A DNA stretch of 64,000 bases from Candidatus Nitrosotenuis chungbukensis (GCF_000685395.1 NZ_AVSQ01000009.1:80778-144777); one strand, 5' to 3'; numbered from the stretch's first letter, positions 32,860 through 42,285 are shown. Translations and numbers: made by a program. The notes: generated by a model from the sequence alone, not told the origin.

Positions 32860-34160
32860 ATTATTCTAAATTACTTGTTTTATTCTCAGTACTCGTATTG
32901 GGCCAGTTTGTAGCCTTGAATGCGTTTGGCCAAGTCAGCTCAAACGAGTCTCCGTTCAAGCGAGAATTTGGAGCAGTGAAAATCCTTGACGCCTACTTTG
33001 GAACCCTAGAGCAAAAAATTGAGGTGGCTCCAGGCGACAAAAATGTTCCATTTACCGTAGTGTTTGCAAATGTAGGAACCCAGGATATCACTGGAATAAA
33101 GGGGCAATTACAGCTTCCTCAGGGATTTAGCTCCGCAGATGGAAAGGACGCACTTATTGTGGCAGATAGTGACAGTGAATCACAGGCAGGAGATAATTTC
33201 TCTTTGACATTTTTCGTTAATCTTGATTCACATATTCTAATCCAGCAATATCCAGGAACAGTAAAAGTTGACTATTCAAGACTTCGTGAATCCGGTCAAA
33301 GAAACGAATTTTTTGATTTCAAGTTCAAAGTAACCGGAGATAGTACTCTAAATCTAAAGGCAGTTGATCCGTTTCTAACTTCTATCAAAAATAACAAAGC
33401 TACCATAGAGATATCAAATTCTGGAACGGCACCAATATCTAATGTAAAAATTATTCTAGGAAATACGCAAAATACCATATCTTCAACCCAAGTGTCGCTC
33501 ACCAATGTTGAAAATGTAGTTTTTGATCAAAATAGCTGGGATGTTGGAACAATTGAGCCAAAATCATCAAAATACATTTCATTTCAGGTGTATATCCCAG
33601 AAAACATACACACCGAAACACTGCACACTCCGATGGAAATAACTTACTTTAATGCCCACGGAGACAAGGTTGAGACAACACAAAACGTAGATTTTTACAT
33701 TAATGGACTAATCGATCTAAGGATTTACGATGTAAATGTGATCGATCTCTCGGGAAAACAAACTGTAATAGGTGAAATCATCAACGAAGGAAACACTAAT
33801 GCCTTGTTTGGATTTGTAACCTTGGAACCACTGGGTGATTCCAACATCAAAAAAACAACACAATTCATAGATGAAATCGAAACTGATTCGCCAGTACCGT
33901 TTAACATCCCAGTAGAGTTTGACGGAGAGCCGAAGTTTGGCAAACATGATATCAAAATCACACTGCGATACAAGGACGACTCGCGAATAGAGCATTTGTT
34001 TGATTATGACACCGCTGTATTTCTAAAAGATACAACAGTAATCCCAGAACCTACAATATCTGATTACATGCCAGGTATGATTGGCTTGGTAATTGCAGCA
34101 ATTGTAGGCGTGATTATTTTCAAAAAAATTAGGAAAAAGAAAGAGCTAGTTACAAGCTAA
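32856..34160 (+). CDS. Membrane-anchored Ig-like exported protein of the ABC operon, 434 aa
   Basis: A signal peptide (LLVLFSVLVLGQFVALNAFG, cleavage around residue 24) is followed by about four beta-sandwich repeats of the kind seen in archaeal S-layer-like or NEW3 proteins (VPFTVVFANVGTQDITGIKG; TIEISNSGTAPISNVKIILG). A C-terminal transmembrane helix (MIGLVIAAIVGVIIF) ends in a basic tail. Its start overlaps the ATPase stop as ATGA, so it probably works with the exporter, like the periplasmic partner of MacB-type systems. No enzymatic motif. Confidence 0.8.
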   Translation: MNYSKLLVLFSVLVLGQFVALNAFGQVSSNESPFKREFGAVKILDAYFGTLEQKIEVAPGDKNVPFTVVFANVGTQDITGIKGQLQLPQGFSSADGKDALIVADSDSESQAGDNFSLTFFVNLDSHILIQQYPGTVKVDYSRLRESGQRNEFFDFKFKVTGDSTLNLKAVDPFLTSIKNNKATIEISNSGTAPISNVKIILGNTQNTISSTQVSLTNVENVVFDQNSWDVGTIEPKSSKYISFQVYIPENIHTETLHTPMEITYFNAHGDKVETTQNVDFYINGLIDLRIYDVNVIDLSGKQTVIGEIINEGNTNALFGFVTLEPLGDSNIKKTTQFIDEIETDSPVPFNIPVEFDGEPKFGKHDIKITLRYKDDSRIEHLFDYDTAVFLKDTTVIPEPTISDYMPGMIGLVIAAIVGVIIFKKIRKKKELVTS

Positions 34161-34200
34161 AACACACTAGAATTATAAGCAATTAGCAGCATTGCGGATC

Positions 34201-34593
34201 ATGACTTGGGATGAAATCGAGGTCCCCAAAGAACTAAGGCCGTTCATGCTTGAAAAAGCAGAAGAAACCCTACTTGGCCACAAAAACGGCTCAATCAAGC
34301 AGTATCGTTATGGAAATTTACACATAAGGGAATACAACGACAAGTATTTGGTTCACATGGACAAGATAGACCCGAGAAAAAACCCACTTGGACACCTGGC
34401 ACTTGATGCGCCCGAAGTACTAGTCGGGCTTGCAAGTGGAGCATTCGGCGGGGCAAAGGTGGCGTCATACCTATACAAAAACAGCAAAAAAACAAAAAAA
34501 GATATGCAAGTTTCTGCAGCTGCGGGAGTGATATCATCTCTGGTAATAGGTTATGTTGGATACAAGCTTGCCAAAAAAATCAAAAACGAGTGA
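34201..34593 (+). CDS. Thaumarchaeal membrane-tail protein, about 130 aa
   Basis: The ATG at 34201 gives MTWDEIEVPKELRPFMLEK; a TTG three codons upstream is possible. The N-terminal 80 residues are soluble and charged. A hydrophobic stretch with Gly/Ala (VLVGLASGAFGGAKVASYLY) and another (AAAGVISSLVIGYVGYKLAK) lie at the end, as a tail anchor. Function is unknown. Its stop codon overlaps the ribosome-binding sequence of the following ABC1 kinase gene, so they form an operon. Confidence 0.6.
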   Translation: MTWDEIEVPKELRPFMLEKAEETLLGHKNGSIKQYRYGNLHIREYNDKYLVHMDKIDPRKNPLGHLALDAPEVLVGLASGAFGGAKVASYLYKNSKKTKKDMQVSAAAGVISSLVIGYVGYKLAKKIKNE

Positions 34594-34604
34594 GGTAATC
34601 AATC

Positions 34605-36155
34605 ATAACTGCTTTTAGAACAATCAAGGTACTTGGCAAATTAATCCCAATAATCATTTCATTACGAAAGGACAGAAGGGAGTGGGTACGCCGAGAGGGA
34701 AAAAACATTGACAATGAAAAATTCCAGAAAAATGCAAGAAAAGTTCTTGATACCTTTGTGTCACTTGGACCAGTCTACATAAAACTTGGTCAGTGGCTGT
34801 CATCTAGGGCAGACATTTTGCCGCAGCCATACATGGAGGAGCTAGCAAAACTGCAAGATGATGTGCCGGCATCCTCGTTTGAACAGGTAAGACCAATTAT
34901 TGAAAATGATCTGGGCCCACTTGACAAAGTATTTTCCTCAATTAACAAGACGGCGATCTCTGGCGCGTCTCTTGGGCAGGTTTATCTTGCAAAAGTAGAA
35001 CAAAAAAACGTCATAGTGAAGGTCAAGCGGCCAGGAATTGAAAAAATAATTGAACAGGACATCAGAATTCTAAAAAAAATACTGCCACTTGCAATGAAAT
35101 TCGTAGATCCAAATCTTCGCTTTTCTGCACAATCAATGCTAAAACAGTTCATAGAGACGATACATGAGGAGCTTGACTACACCATAGAATCAAAAAACCT
35201 CAAGACCATCAAAAAAAATCTTACTCGACACGACAACGTAATGATACCTGAGGTTTACGATGACTATTCCTCAAAAAACGTACTCACAATGGAATACATT
35301 CCCGGAATCAAAATCACAAACATCGAGGACCTTGACAAAAAGGGAATTGACAGGCAAAAAATTGTAATTGACGTGCACAAGGTGTTCTTTACTATGCTCT
35401 TGCGCGATTCCATATTTCACGCAGATCCGCATCCTGGGAACATTTCGGTTGCAGATGACGGTTCTTTGATTTTGTATGATTTTGGAATGGTTGGAAGAAT
35501 AGACAATGAAACCCGGTTGAGGCTGATTCGGTTGTACCTTGCCCTGGTGGAAAAAGACCCAGCAAGGACAGTAAACGCAATGAATGATCTCGGGATGCTG
35601 ACTCCTGACTTTAACCGCTCAGTGATAGAGCAGGGAATAGACATGTCAATTCGCACAATGCATGGAAGAAAGCCAGACGAAATGGAAGTAAGAGCACTCA
35701 TGGAACTTGCAAATAAAACAATGAGCCGTTTTCCATTCATGCTTCCAAAAAATCTTGCATTATATCTTAGGATGAGCTCAATTATTGAAGGAATCTACAA
35801 GACACACAAAGTAGATTTCAAGTTTGTAAAAGTGCTAAAAAATATCTTAGAGGAAGAGCATCTAATCAAGGATGCCTATATCGAGGAACTGAAATACTCA
35901 TTTGTACGTTTTGCAAAATCAATTGACGCGACAATTTCAATTGCTCCTGAGCTAAAGAAATTTTTGGAGGAAAACAGATCACTTCAGCTAAACACAAAAC
36001 CGAAAAATAACACCCTGCTTTCCGGAAGCATACTTGCATCCTCAATGTTTATTGGATCTGCATTGGTATATTCGTCAAACCAAACATATGGATTGTTTGG
36101 AATGGTTGGAGCACTGATTGTTATGGGGATATTTGCTGCGTTTAGAAAGCGATAA
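34605..36155 (+). CDS. ABC1/UbiB-family atypical kinase
   Basis: The family's motifs are all present: YIKLGQWLSSRADILP (KxGQ), ASLGQVYLAK (Ala/Gly-rich loop), VKVKRPG with the ATP Lys, EELDYTIESKN, HADPHPGNISV and YDFGMVGR as the metal-binding DFG. The protein ends in two membrane segments. The frame is open without a stop from 34599 and reads as a proper N-terminus (TAFRTIKVLGKLIPIIISLR and WVRREGKNID), but contains no ATG, GTG or TTG before GTG at 34758. A GAGGT ribosome-binding site ends 8 bases before ATA at 34605, so ATA (or ATC at 34602) is probably used. Role: unclear lipid/quinone-related kinase or ATPase. Confidence 0.85.
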   Translation: MTAFRTIKVLGKLIPIIISLRKDRREWVRREGKNIDNEKFQKNARKVLDTFVSLGPVYIKLGQWLSSRADILPQPYMEELAKLQDDVPASSFEQVRPIIENDLGPLDKVFSSINKTAISGASLGQVYLAKVEQKNVIVKVKRPGIEKIIEQDIRILKKILPLAMKFVDPNLRFSAQSMLKQFIETIHEELDYTIESKNLKTIKKNLTRHDNVMIPEVYDDYSSKNVLTMEYIPGIKITNIEDLDKKGIDRQKIVIDVHKVFFTMLLRDSIFHADPHPGNISVADDGSLILYDFGMVGRIDNETRLRLIRLYLALVEKDPARTVNAMNDLGMLTPDFNRSVIEQGIDMSIRTMHGRKPDEMEVRALMELANKTMSRFPFMLPKNLALYLRMSSIIEGIYKTHKVDFKFVKVLKNILEEEHLIKDAYIEELKYSFVRFAKSIDATISIAPELKKFLEENRSLQLNTKPKNNTLLSGSILASSMFIGSALVYSSNQTYGLFGMVGALIVMGIFAAFRKR

Positions 36156-36542
36156 TCATTCTATTGAAATCTGTTTTCCTTTTTGAGAGATTGGAATCCT
36201 GATTATCAACACGCCCTGGGAAAATTTTGCAGAGCTAATTGCGTCTTCTCCCTCCTTAATGTGAGCCGGAAGCAGGATTTTTTTATCAATCATACTTGGT
36301 CGCTGCTTGCAAACCATGTTTTCTTTTTCGGGTTCGTGTTTCTCTGCCCTAATTGATAGTATATTCTTGTGTAATGTGATCTTGATGTCTTTTTTATCAA
36401 ATCCAGGCAAATCAATTACTGCAACAAGATGGCTGTCCTCCAGATACATGTCTATTGGGGGAAGCACTAACTCGTAAAATTCGCGCGACTTGTTACCTAT
36501 CTCCCTCATCATTTCCCCTGCCATGTATCGTACTATGCCCAT
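36156..36542 (-). CDS. Small heat-shock protein, Hsp20 (alpha-crystallin) family
   Basis: The alpha-crystallin domain runs from about residue 35: LPPIDMYLEDSHLVAVIDLP, FDKKDIKITLHKNILSIRAE, and the C-terminal GVLIIRIPI, which is the I-x-I oligomerisation motif. It binds unfolding proteins without ATP. The ATG at 36542 gives MGIVRYMAGEMMREIG, the N-terminus I expect; a longer frame from TTG at 36611 would add 23 residues. It is convergent with the ABC1 kinase gene, whose stop is directly adjacent. Confidence 0.9.
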   Translation of the reverse strand: MGIVRYMAGEMMREIGNKSREFYELVLPPIDMYLEDSHLVAVIDLPGFDKKDIKITLHKNILSIRAEKHEPEKENMVCKQRPSMIDKKILLPAHIKEGEDAISSAKFSQGVLIIRIPISQKGKQISIE

Positions 36543-36658
36543 TGTGCTTAATTTGTGTTTTTTAGTTATAAGTTTTGGTGGATTTACCAGATCATTTTCT
36601 AGTCTGGACAATATCCCAAATTCAATATACTAAAATGATTTGACAAAAATCAACTATT

Positions 36659-38023
36659 ATGAAAATAATTTATGCATTAGTTTCACTGTTAATTGTTTTT
36701 TCAAGTTTTGAAATTTTTGCCTTTGGGCAAAGTATGACCGAGGTTGACAATGACAAGTACATTTTTAGAATTTTTGTTGATCAAAAATATTATGATTCAG
36801 AAAAAGGATTCTATACCAAGATATCAGTTCAACCAAGAGTAGATTACTCTAATTTGTATGACTTGTTAAAAAATGAGGAAAACGCGGTGGTGATTTACCC
36901 AATTTTTACCCAGAGTGCATATTCTGAAAATGGATTTTATGACTATTATCACAAATTATGTGATGAGCAATGTCTTGAAGTACCGATCCGGCAAATAGGA
37001 GATGGCAATTACAATTCATCTGATATTTCATACCAAGTTCTGAAAATTCTTGGATATCCAGTCATAACAGATGTGGATGTAGATAGGGATCCAACAATAC
37101 TTGACTCATACGACAAGGTAATAGTCCTGCACAACGAATATGTTACAAAAAAAGAATTCAATGCAATAACTAGTCATACAAATGTCATCTACTTGTATCC
37201 AAACGCACTATATGCCGAAGTACAATATGACGAGAGTTCAAACAAGATCAAACTAATCCGAGGACACAATTATCCTGAACAAAGTATAACAAACGGATTT
37301 GATTGGGAGTCTGATAATTCATCACAAGAATATGATACGGAGTGTTTCAGCTGGCAAATGTATGAAATAAAAAATGGTTTGATGCTTAACTGTTATCCGG
37401 AGCAAATAATTTTCAAGGATGCATTTATCTTGATGGCAATAAAACACTCTGATGATCCATTCTGGTGGAATATTTCTCAAAAATACGGTACAATGATCCC
37501 AAGCGATGAGTACCAAAAACTCAAACCTGTTCTAGATAGCCTGAATACTAATATCCGAAATACAGAAAGCCAAAACATCCAAAACACAGAGAATCAGAAC
37601 ATTCCAAAAAATACGAGCGACGGCGGTTGCCTAATTGCAACCGCTACATATGGCTCAGAGCTAGCTCCCCAAATACAACAGCTCAGGGAATTAAGAGACG
37701 AACAATTGTTACGAACCGAATCTGGCTCTAATTTCATGTATGGATTCAACCAATTCTATTATTCGTTTTCGCCAACAATTGCAGATTGGGAAAGAGAGAG
37801 CCCAGTGTTCAAAGAATCTGTTAGGATTGCTATAACTCCAATGATCTACTCCATTTCAATGCTAAACTATGTAGACATGGACTCCGAAGCTAAAGTGTTA
37901 GGATATGGGATATCTTTGATTTTACTAAACGTAGGAATGTATTTGGTAGCTCCTGCAGTCGTAATTTACAAAGTTAGGAAGTTTAAATTCAAAAGAACCC
38001 ATCTTGGAGTTTTAAAAATATAA
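36659..38023 (+). CDS. Secreted CFI-box surface protein, 454 aa
   Basis: A signal peptide (IIYALVSLLIVFSSFEIFAFG) leads to an ectodomain of about 300 residues, an Asn/Gln/Thr-rich linker (NTESQNIQNTENQNI), and then GGCLIATATYGSELAPQIQQL with RELRDEQLL, the signature of the CFI-box C-terminal domain found on many archaeal and bacterial surface proteins, followed by a hydrophobic end and a basic tail. Two or more Cys pairs in the ectodomain could form disulfides. The protein is exported and anchored; the ligand is unknown. It is transcribed alone. Confidence 0.75.
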   Translation: MKIIYALVSLLIVFSSFEIFAFGQSMTEVDNDKYIFRIFVDQKYYDSEKGFYTKISVQPRVDYSNLYDLLKNEENAVVIYPIFTQSAYSENGFYDYYHKLCDEQCLEVPIRQIGDGNYNSSDISYQVLKILGYPVITDVDVDRDPTILDSYDKVIVLHNEYVTKKEFNAITSHTNVIYLYPNALYAEVQYDESSNKIKLIRGHNYPEQSITNGFDWESDNSSQEYDTECFSWQMYEIKNGLMLNCYPEQIIFKDAFILMAIKHSDDPFWWNISQKYGTMIPSDEYQKLKPVLDSLNTNIRNTESQNIQNTENQNIPKNTSDGGCLIATATYGSELAPQIQQLRELRDEQLLRTESGSNFMYGFNQFYYSFSPTIADWERESPVFKESVRIAITPMIYSISMLNYVDMDSEAKVLGYGISLILLNVGMYLVAPAVVIYKVRKFKFKRTHLGVLKI

Positions 38024-38113
38024 AAATTTCTAAAAATCATGCCTGTGACATATGGCTAATTCATCTATAGACCTTGATAGATTTTTAATTACTGGGATTT
38101 CATCTCATTACAA

Positions 38114-38698
38114 TTGATTATCGTAATTGAAGGAAGTGATCAGGCAGGGAAAAAAACACAGTCTGATCTTTTGGCAAAAGCACTAAAAGCAAGAAAGCTA
38201 AAGGTAAAAATCTTCAGCTTTCCTGACTACACCACCCCACTTGGAAAAGAAATTGACAATTTTTTGCATGGAAAGAGAAAGTTTTCCCCACAAGTAATCC
38301 ACTGTCTTTTAGCTGCAAACAGATGGGAAAAACTTCAAGAAATCAAAAAGGCACATTCTGAAAACTCGGTTCTAATCATGAACCGATACTATCAATCTAA
38401 TCTTGTTTATGGTGCTGTGAATAAGCTTAATTTGAAATGGCTTCAAAACTTGGACGAAGGCCTTCCAAAATCTGACTTGGTTATAGTTCTCGATGTTTCC
38501 CAAAAAGAATCCTTTAATCGTAAAAAATCAAAACGGGACAAATTCGAAAAGGACAGAAAATTCCTAGACCAGATATCAAAAACCTACAGAAAGCTTGCAA
38601 AGAAGCTAGGTTGGAAACTAGTCGATGCTTCACGTCCAAAAGAAGAAGTACATCAATCCATAATGGAAATAATTGCAAAAAAGATTGTAAAACTATGA
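38114..38698 (+). CDS. tmk: Thymidylate kinase
   Basis: The 194-aa protein starts (TTG) with MIIVIEGSDQAGKKTQSDLL, a dTMP kinase P-loop with a Gln-Ala in place of the usual Gly-x-Gly, and has SFPDYTTPLGKEI, the substrate-binding motif, LAANRWEK, and NRYYQSNLVYG, an Asn variant of the DRY motif. It phosphorylates dTMP to dTDP. Its stop overlaps the ATG of the HD phosphohydrolase (ATGA), and pyrH follows, so three nucleotide-metabolism genes form an operon. Confidence 0.9.
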   Translation: MIIVIEGSDQAGKKTQSDLLAKALKARKLKVKIFSFPDYTTPLGKEIDNFLHGKRKFSPQVIHCLLAANRWEKLQEIKKAHSENSVLIMNRYYQSNLVYGAVNKLNLKWLQNLDEGLPKSDLVIVLDVSQKESFNRKKSKRDKFEKDRKFLDQISKTYRKLAKKLGWKLVDASRPKEEVHQSIMEIIAKKIVKL

Positions 38699-39921
38699 AA
38701 CCATTTCTTGATATCGTAGATCCAATTCACAACTTTATTCGAGTCTATGAAACAGAACTAAAGATAATAGATTCACCGATCTTTCAACGATTACGAAGAA
38801 TACGGCAGCTCTCAGGGGCGCACCTTACCTATCCAAGTGCTCAGCATTCCAGATTTGAACACTCACTTGGAGTAATGCACATTGCAGGCCAGGCAGCAAA
38901 TGCGCTAAAAGAAAAAGGACTACTAAACCCAGATCAAATACAAAACATCCGGCTTGCAGCATTACTCCATGATGTTGGACACGGGCCATTTTCGCATCTA
39001 TTTGAAGAAGTGCTACAGGAAAAAAGAAAAATCTCGCATGAAGAAATGGGAAAAAAAATTATTTTAAAATCTGAGATTGGAGACATCTTGTCAAAATCTG
39101 GGTTTGATAAAAAATTCATAACAAAGCTTGCCTTTGGCGATACCAAATACAAATTTGTCAACGAAATCATCTCAGGCTCGCTTAGCGCAGATATGATGGA
39201 TTACCTGCAGCGGGACGGGTATTTTACGGGAGCAGAGCATGCAAAAATAGATCACCAAAGAATCATCCAGTCCCTAGACGTATACAAGGGAAGACTCGCG
39301 CTTGACAGGTCTGCACTGTATTCATTTGAATCCATGGTTCTATCTAGGTATCAAATGTTCAAGGCAGTCTACTTTCACAAAACTGTAAGGTCAGCAGAAG
39401 TAATGATGCTAGAATCAATCAGACTTGCAGACAACCAGCTGAACTTTACCTCGCTAAATCTAGACGAATACGTCAAGATGACAGACGAGTTTGTCGTGGC
39501 GCAAATTCTTTCACTATCAACTTACACAGACGAGCTAAAAAGGGCAAAACAGTTTGCAGAGGACTACCAAAACCGCAGACTGCTAAAATGCGTACACGAA
39601 CAACTAACAAACAGAAAATTCACCAAAACCCACGAAAACAAGATAAAACAAGATATTGCAAAAAGATCCAAAGTAAGCACAAACGAGATATTTGTAGACA
39701 CCACTACAACTTCATCTCTGCCACTCACACCGTCTAAGGAAAAATCAAAGTCAATCATACTTGTCACAGAAGGTACTACAAAGTCAATTAAGGAAATACC
39801 GTTTTCAAAAATACCCGTGGTTTCATCAATAGCGGGTTCCATGAACATTATACGAATTTACACCCCTGCGCGGTACAGAAAAAAAGTTGAAATTGCAGCA
39901 AAATTGATTCTTGGTGATTAG
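38695..39921 (+). CDS. HD-domain phosphohydrolase, SAMHD1/dGTPase-like, 408 aa
   Basis: The start is the ATG overlapping the tmk stop; a much longer frame begins inside tmk but is unlikely. The HD signature is complete: HSRFEHSLGVMH with the first His, AALLHDVGHGPFSH with His-Asp, and SADMMDYLQRD with the last Asp, all within residues 50-190. It also has RLRRIRQLSGAHLTYPSAQ, the opening shared with SAMHD1 and YwfO-type enzymes, which hydrolyse dNTPs to deoxynucleosides and triphosphate. Sitting between tmk and pyrH it probably balances nucleotide pools. Confidence 0.88.
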   Translation: MKPFLDIVDPIHNFIRVYETELKIIDSPIFQRLRRIRQLSGAHLTYPSAQHSRFEHSLGVMHIAGQAANALKEKGLLNPDQIQNIRLAALLHDVGHGPFSHLFEEVLQEKRKISHEEMGKKIILKSEIGDILSKSGFDKKFITKLAFGDTKYKFVNEIISGSLSADMMDYLQRDGYFTGAEHAKIDHQRIIQSLDVYKGRLALDRSALYSFESMVLSRYQMFKAVYFHKTVRSAEVMMLESIRLADNQLNFTSLNLDEYVKMTDEFVVAQILSLSTYTDELKRAKQFAEDYQNRRLLKCVHEQLTNRKFTKTHENKIKQDIAKRSKVSTNEIFVDTTTTSSLPLTPSKEKSKSIILVTEGTTKSIKEIPFSKIPVVSSIAGSMNIIRIYTPARYRKKVEIAAKLILGD

Positions 39922-40602
39922 ATGGCAAAAAGAAGAGTTGTAATCAAGCTTTCCGGGCGAATCTTTGGAATAGAAAACAACGAAAAGTTGCTCAAGGATT
40001 ATGCGACATTCCTTGTAAAAATTAGCAAAATTTGCCAGCCAATAATAATAGCAGGCGGAGGTAAAATTGCACGACACTACATCTCACATGCCCGCTCTTC
40101 TGGCGCAGACGAATCAACCCTTGATGAGCTGGGAATTGAGGTCTCTAGGCTTAACGCAAAGCTCCTAATCTACGCACTAAAGGACAAGGCCTATCCGCAC
40201 CCGCCAACCACACTTGCCGAGACAAGGCACGCAGTAGACAGCGGACTAATTGTCGTGGCAGGAGGACTGCATCCAGGACAAAGCACAAACGGAACCGCTG
40301 CTCTGATTGCCGAAAAGGTACAGGCATCAGAATTTCTAAACGCAACAGACGTGGATGGAATCTATGATTCGGACCCGAACAAAAATCCCAAGGCAAAAAA
40401 GTTCAAGAGAATCGAACTAAGGAATCTTCGCAATATTTTGGTGCATGAGGATTCCCATGCAGGCGGCTATGACCTGATGGATATAGTTGCACTCAAAGTA
40501 ATTGAGCGCTCTAAAATCAAGACGCGCGTACTAAAGGCAGACATTTCTATTCTGGAAAAGGCGATCAAAGGCTCGCCGGTAGGAACCGAAATCATAATTT
40601 AA
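39922..40602 (+). CDS. pyrH: UMP kinase (archaeal type)
   Basis: The 226-aa amino-acid-kinase fold protein starts one base after the HD gene stop with [11 protein letters not shown], and has [14 protein letters not shown], a nucleotide-binding glycine loop, [16 protein letters not shown], and [15 protein letters not shown] followed by [17 protein letters not shown], the archaeal PyrH signature. It phosphorylates UMP to UDP with ATP. Length is standard for archaeal forms. Last gene of the tmk-HD-pyrH operon. Confidence 0.93.
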   Translation: MAKRRVVIKLSGRIFGIENNEKLLKDYATFLVKISKICQPIIIAGGGKIARHYISHARSSGADESTLDELGIEVSRLNAKLLIYALKDKAYPHPPTTLAETRHAVDSGLIVVAGGLHPGQSTNGTAALIAEKVQASEFLNATDVDGIYDSDPNKNPKAKKFKRIELRNLRNILVHEDSHAGGYDLMDIVALKVIERSKIKTRVLKADISILEKAIKGSPVGTEIII

Positions 40603-40605
40603 AAA

Positions 40606-40962
40606 TCACTTTAGCTCGTTTTGCACAGTTGGATATTGCTCTGTCCAAATTTCCACTTTCTCACCCGCGTACTCTTCTATTCCAGATTCTTTTGCTTTTT
40701 TGAAAATTTCCATTGCGGCATCTTTCTCAAGTGCCTTTGACTGTGCCTTTGTATATCCTTCCGCATCAACCAGTATGGTAACGTATCCATCGGCCGTATG
40801 AATCACCGCAACAAGGTTTTCTTCCCCGATTGGAATAAACTGGCCGTCCTTCTTTTTTGTAGTCAGCGTCAACATTGCAAACCCGCCAAGCTTGAATAGA
40901 AGCATTTGGGATTTGCTTGATCGCTCCTTCCCAATTCTGACTGCCTGAAAATACTGCAACAA
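40606..40962 (-). CDS. Hypothetical protein, 118 aa
   Basis: A soluble protein with strands AMLTLTTKKKDGQFIPIG and LVAVIHTADGYVTILVDAEG, then a charged helix (TKAQSKALEKDAAMEIFKKA) and a last strand-like EKVEIWTEQYP. This could be a small alpha/beta fold; no family is recognised. It begins with TTG at 40962; an internal ATG lies 20 codons in. Convergent with pyrH (3 bases between stops). Confidence 0.55.
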   Translation of the reverse strand: MLQYFQAVRIGKERSSKSQMLLFKLGGFAMLTLTTKKKDGQFIPIGEENLVAVIHTADGYVTILVDAEGYTKAQSKALEKDAAMEIFKKAKESGIEEYAGEKVEIWTEQYPTVQNELK

Positions 40963-41035
40963 TGTTTACAAAAAAATTATTCCTATAAGCATTTCATCTT
41001 AACGTTTAGATAGACAAAAACAACGAAAATTATCG

Positions 41036-41581
41036 TTGAACTCTAGACTCATTCTTGCAATAGTTGGAGCAGGAATAGCGGGAATAATAGGACTTGTTGC
41101 GTTTTCTGGCTCACAGTTTATCAACGACATATCAAAGGACGGCTTGGGCAAACTATCGCCTGCCCCAATTGAGGTAATTCCTCTTCAAATTGAGCTTGCG
41201 AACCTATCTGTGATAGAGGTCACAGACGAGCAAGCAACCATACAAATTGATTTTAGGGTCACCGATCTTAACTACAAATCTATCATTTTACAGCTAATCA
41301 AGTACGAACTATATGAAAATGGAGTGAGAATAACAACGGAGGAAATCGGGCAAAGACCAGAGGGAATGGTTGATGTGTCAAACTACTTTACCATACTAAG
41401 CAACAGCCCGCAAATAATAGGCGAGAAAATCACAATTAAAAACACCGGCAACATGCCAGAGCTTTGGTCAGCATTAACAAACAATACCGCAAAATGGACA
41501 GTCAAGGGGGAAGCCTACTATAATTTGAGTTCGATGACAAGCGGCCACGAGAACATCACGCCGTTTGAGTTCACAAGATAA
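41036..41581 (+). CDS. Membrane-anchored beta-rich exported protein, 181 aa
   Basis: TTG start; an N-terminal hydrophobic helix (LILAIVGAGIAGIIGLVAFS) anchors or exports a domain of about 145 residues rich in beta strands (VIEVTDEQATIQIDFRVTDL; KYELYENGVRITTEE; WTVKGEAYYNLSS). This resembles water-stress/LEA-14-like beta-sandwich proteins, but the link is uncertain. It precedes the coiled-coil protein by 60 bases on the same strand. Confidence 0.6.
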   Translation: MNSRLILAIVGAGIAGIIGLVAFSGSQFINDISKDGLGKLSPAPIEVIPLQIELANLSVIEVTDEQATIQIDFRVTDLNYKSIILQLIKYELYENGVRITTEEIGQRPEGMVDVSNYFTILSNSPQIIGEKITIKNTGNMPELWSALTNNTAKWTVKGEAYYNLSSMTSGHENITPFEFTR

Positions 41582-41640
41582 CGATCGTTTAGTATAAACA
41601 AACATAGATTTAGTATGTTTTTTGGGCCGAAAATAACAGA

Positions 41641-42228
41641 ATGTTACTAAGTCAGTACTCTGTAAATAATCTCATTCATGCAACAGAATCCCTCTTGGAC
41701 ATAACCAGAGTCCTTAACGTTGAGCTTGCCAGCCTTCAAAGACTAAAGGACGAAGTAATACAACAACAACAAGAAGCACACAAACAAGGGCAGCTTGTCA
41801 AAAAAATGACAAACTATCTGAGTACTGAGCTTGGAAGATTGGAACTAGAGACTGACAAAATTGACAGTCCATCGTTTTCTATGAACAGTGACTTGGATAA
41901 ATTTTCAGAAACAGAAACAAAATTGCGAGTTCTCAGGGGCAGACTGAGTGAATTTGTCGATGAAGAAGATACTGAGAATCTCAAAAAAGCCGACTCGACT
42001 ATCTCAAATGATCTAAAGGGCTTTGAATCATTCTTGCTTGATCTGACCAGCCTGCTAAACCAAAGAATACCAAATCTTGAAAAAGTAATAGACCGACTAA
42101 GGGGGGAAAGCAGAGAAGCCCAGCAACAAAAGGTTCTGCTAAAGGAAATGGTTGATCTATTCAACACAGAAATGGAGGAGCTTGATTCCACCTTCACCAA
42201 ACTAAAATCCAAGCTTACTGTATCATAG
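41641..42228 (+). CDS. Coiled-coil protein, 195 aa
   Basis: Almost the whole protein is predicted coiled coil: LQRLKDEVIQQQQEAHKQGQ, then KLRVLRGRLSEFVDEEDTEN, and IPNLEKVIDRLRGESREAQQ with heptad-like Leu/Val. No transmembrane segment, signal or enzyme motif. Likely a structural or tethering protein; the partner is unknown. A 193-aa frame on the other strand overlaps it and looks like a shadow. Confidence 0.65.
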   Translation: MLLSQYSVNNLIHATESLLDITRVLNVELASLQRLKDEVIQQQQEAHKQGQLVKKMTNYLSTELGRLELETDKIDSPSFSMNSDLDKFSETETKLRVLRGRLSEFVDEEDTENLKKADSTISNDLKGFESFLLDLTSLLNQRIPNLEKVIDRLRGESREAQQQKVLLKEMVDLFNTEMEELDSTFTKLKSKLTVS

Positions 42229-42277
42229 AATTGTAAAATTATGATAATTTGCCTGTATGGAAAAAATTTTGGAGAAA

Positions 42278-42285
42278 TTATATAT
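42278..42285 (+). promoter_or_regulatory. TATA box for the 36-aa membrane protein
   Basis: TTATATAT is centred about 28 bases before the ATG at 42310. The region between holds no ribosome-binding sequence, so a leaderless transcript is likely. Confidence 0.55.
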
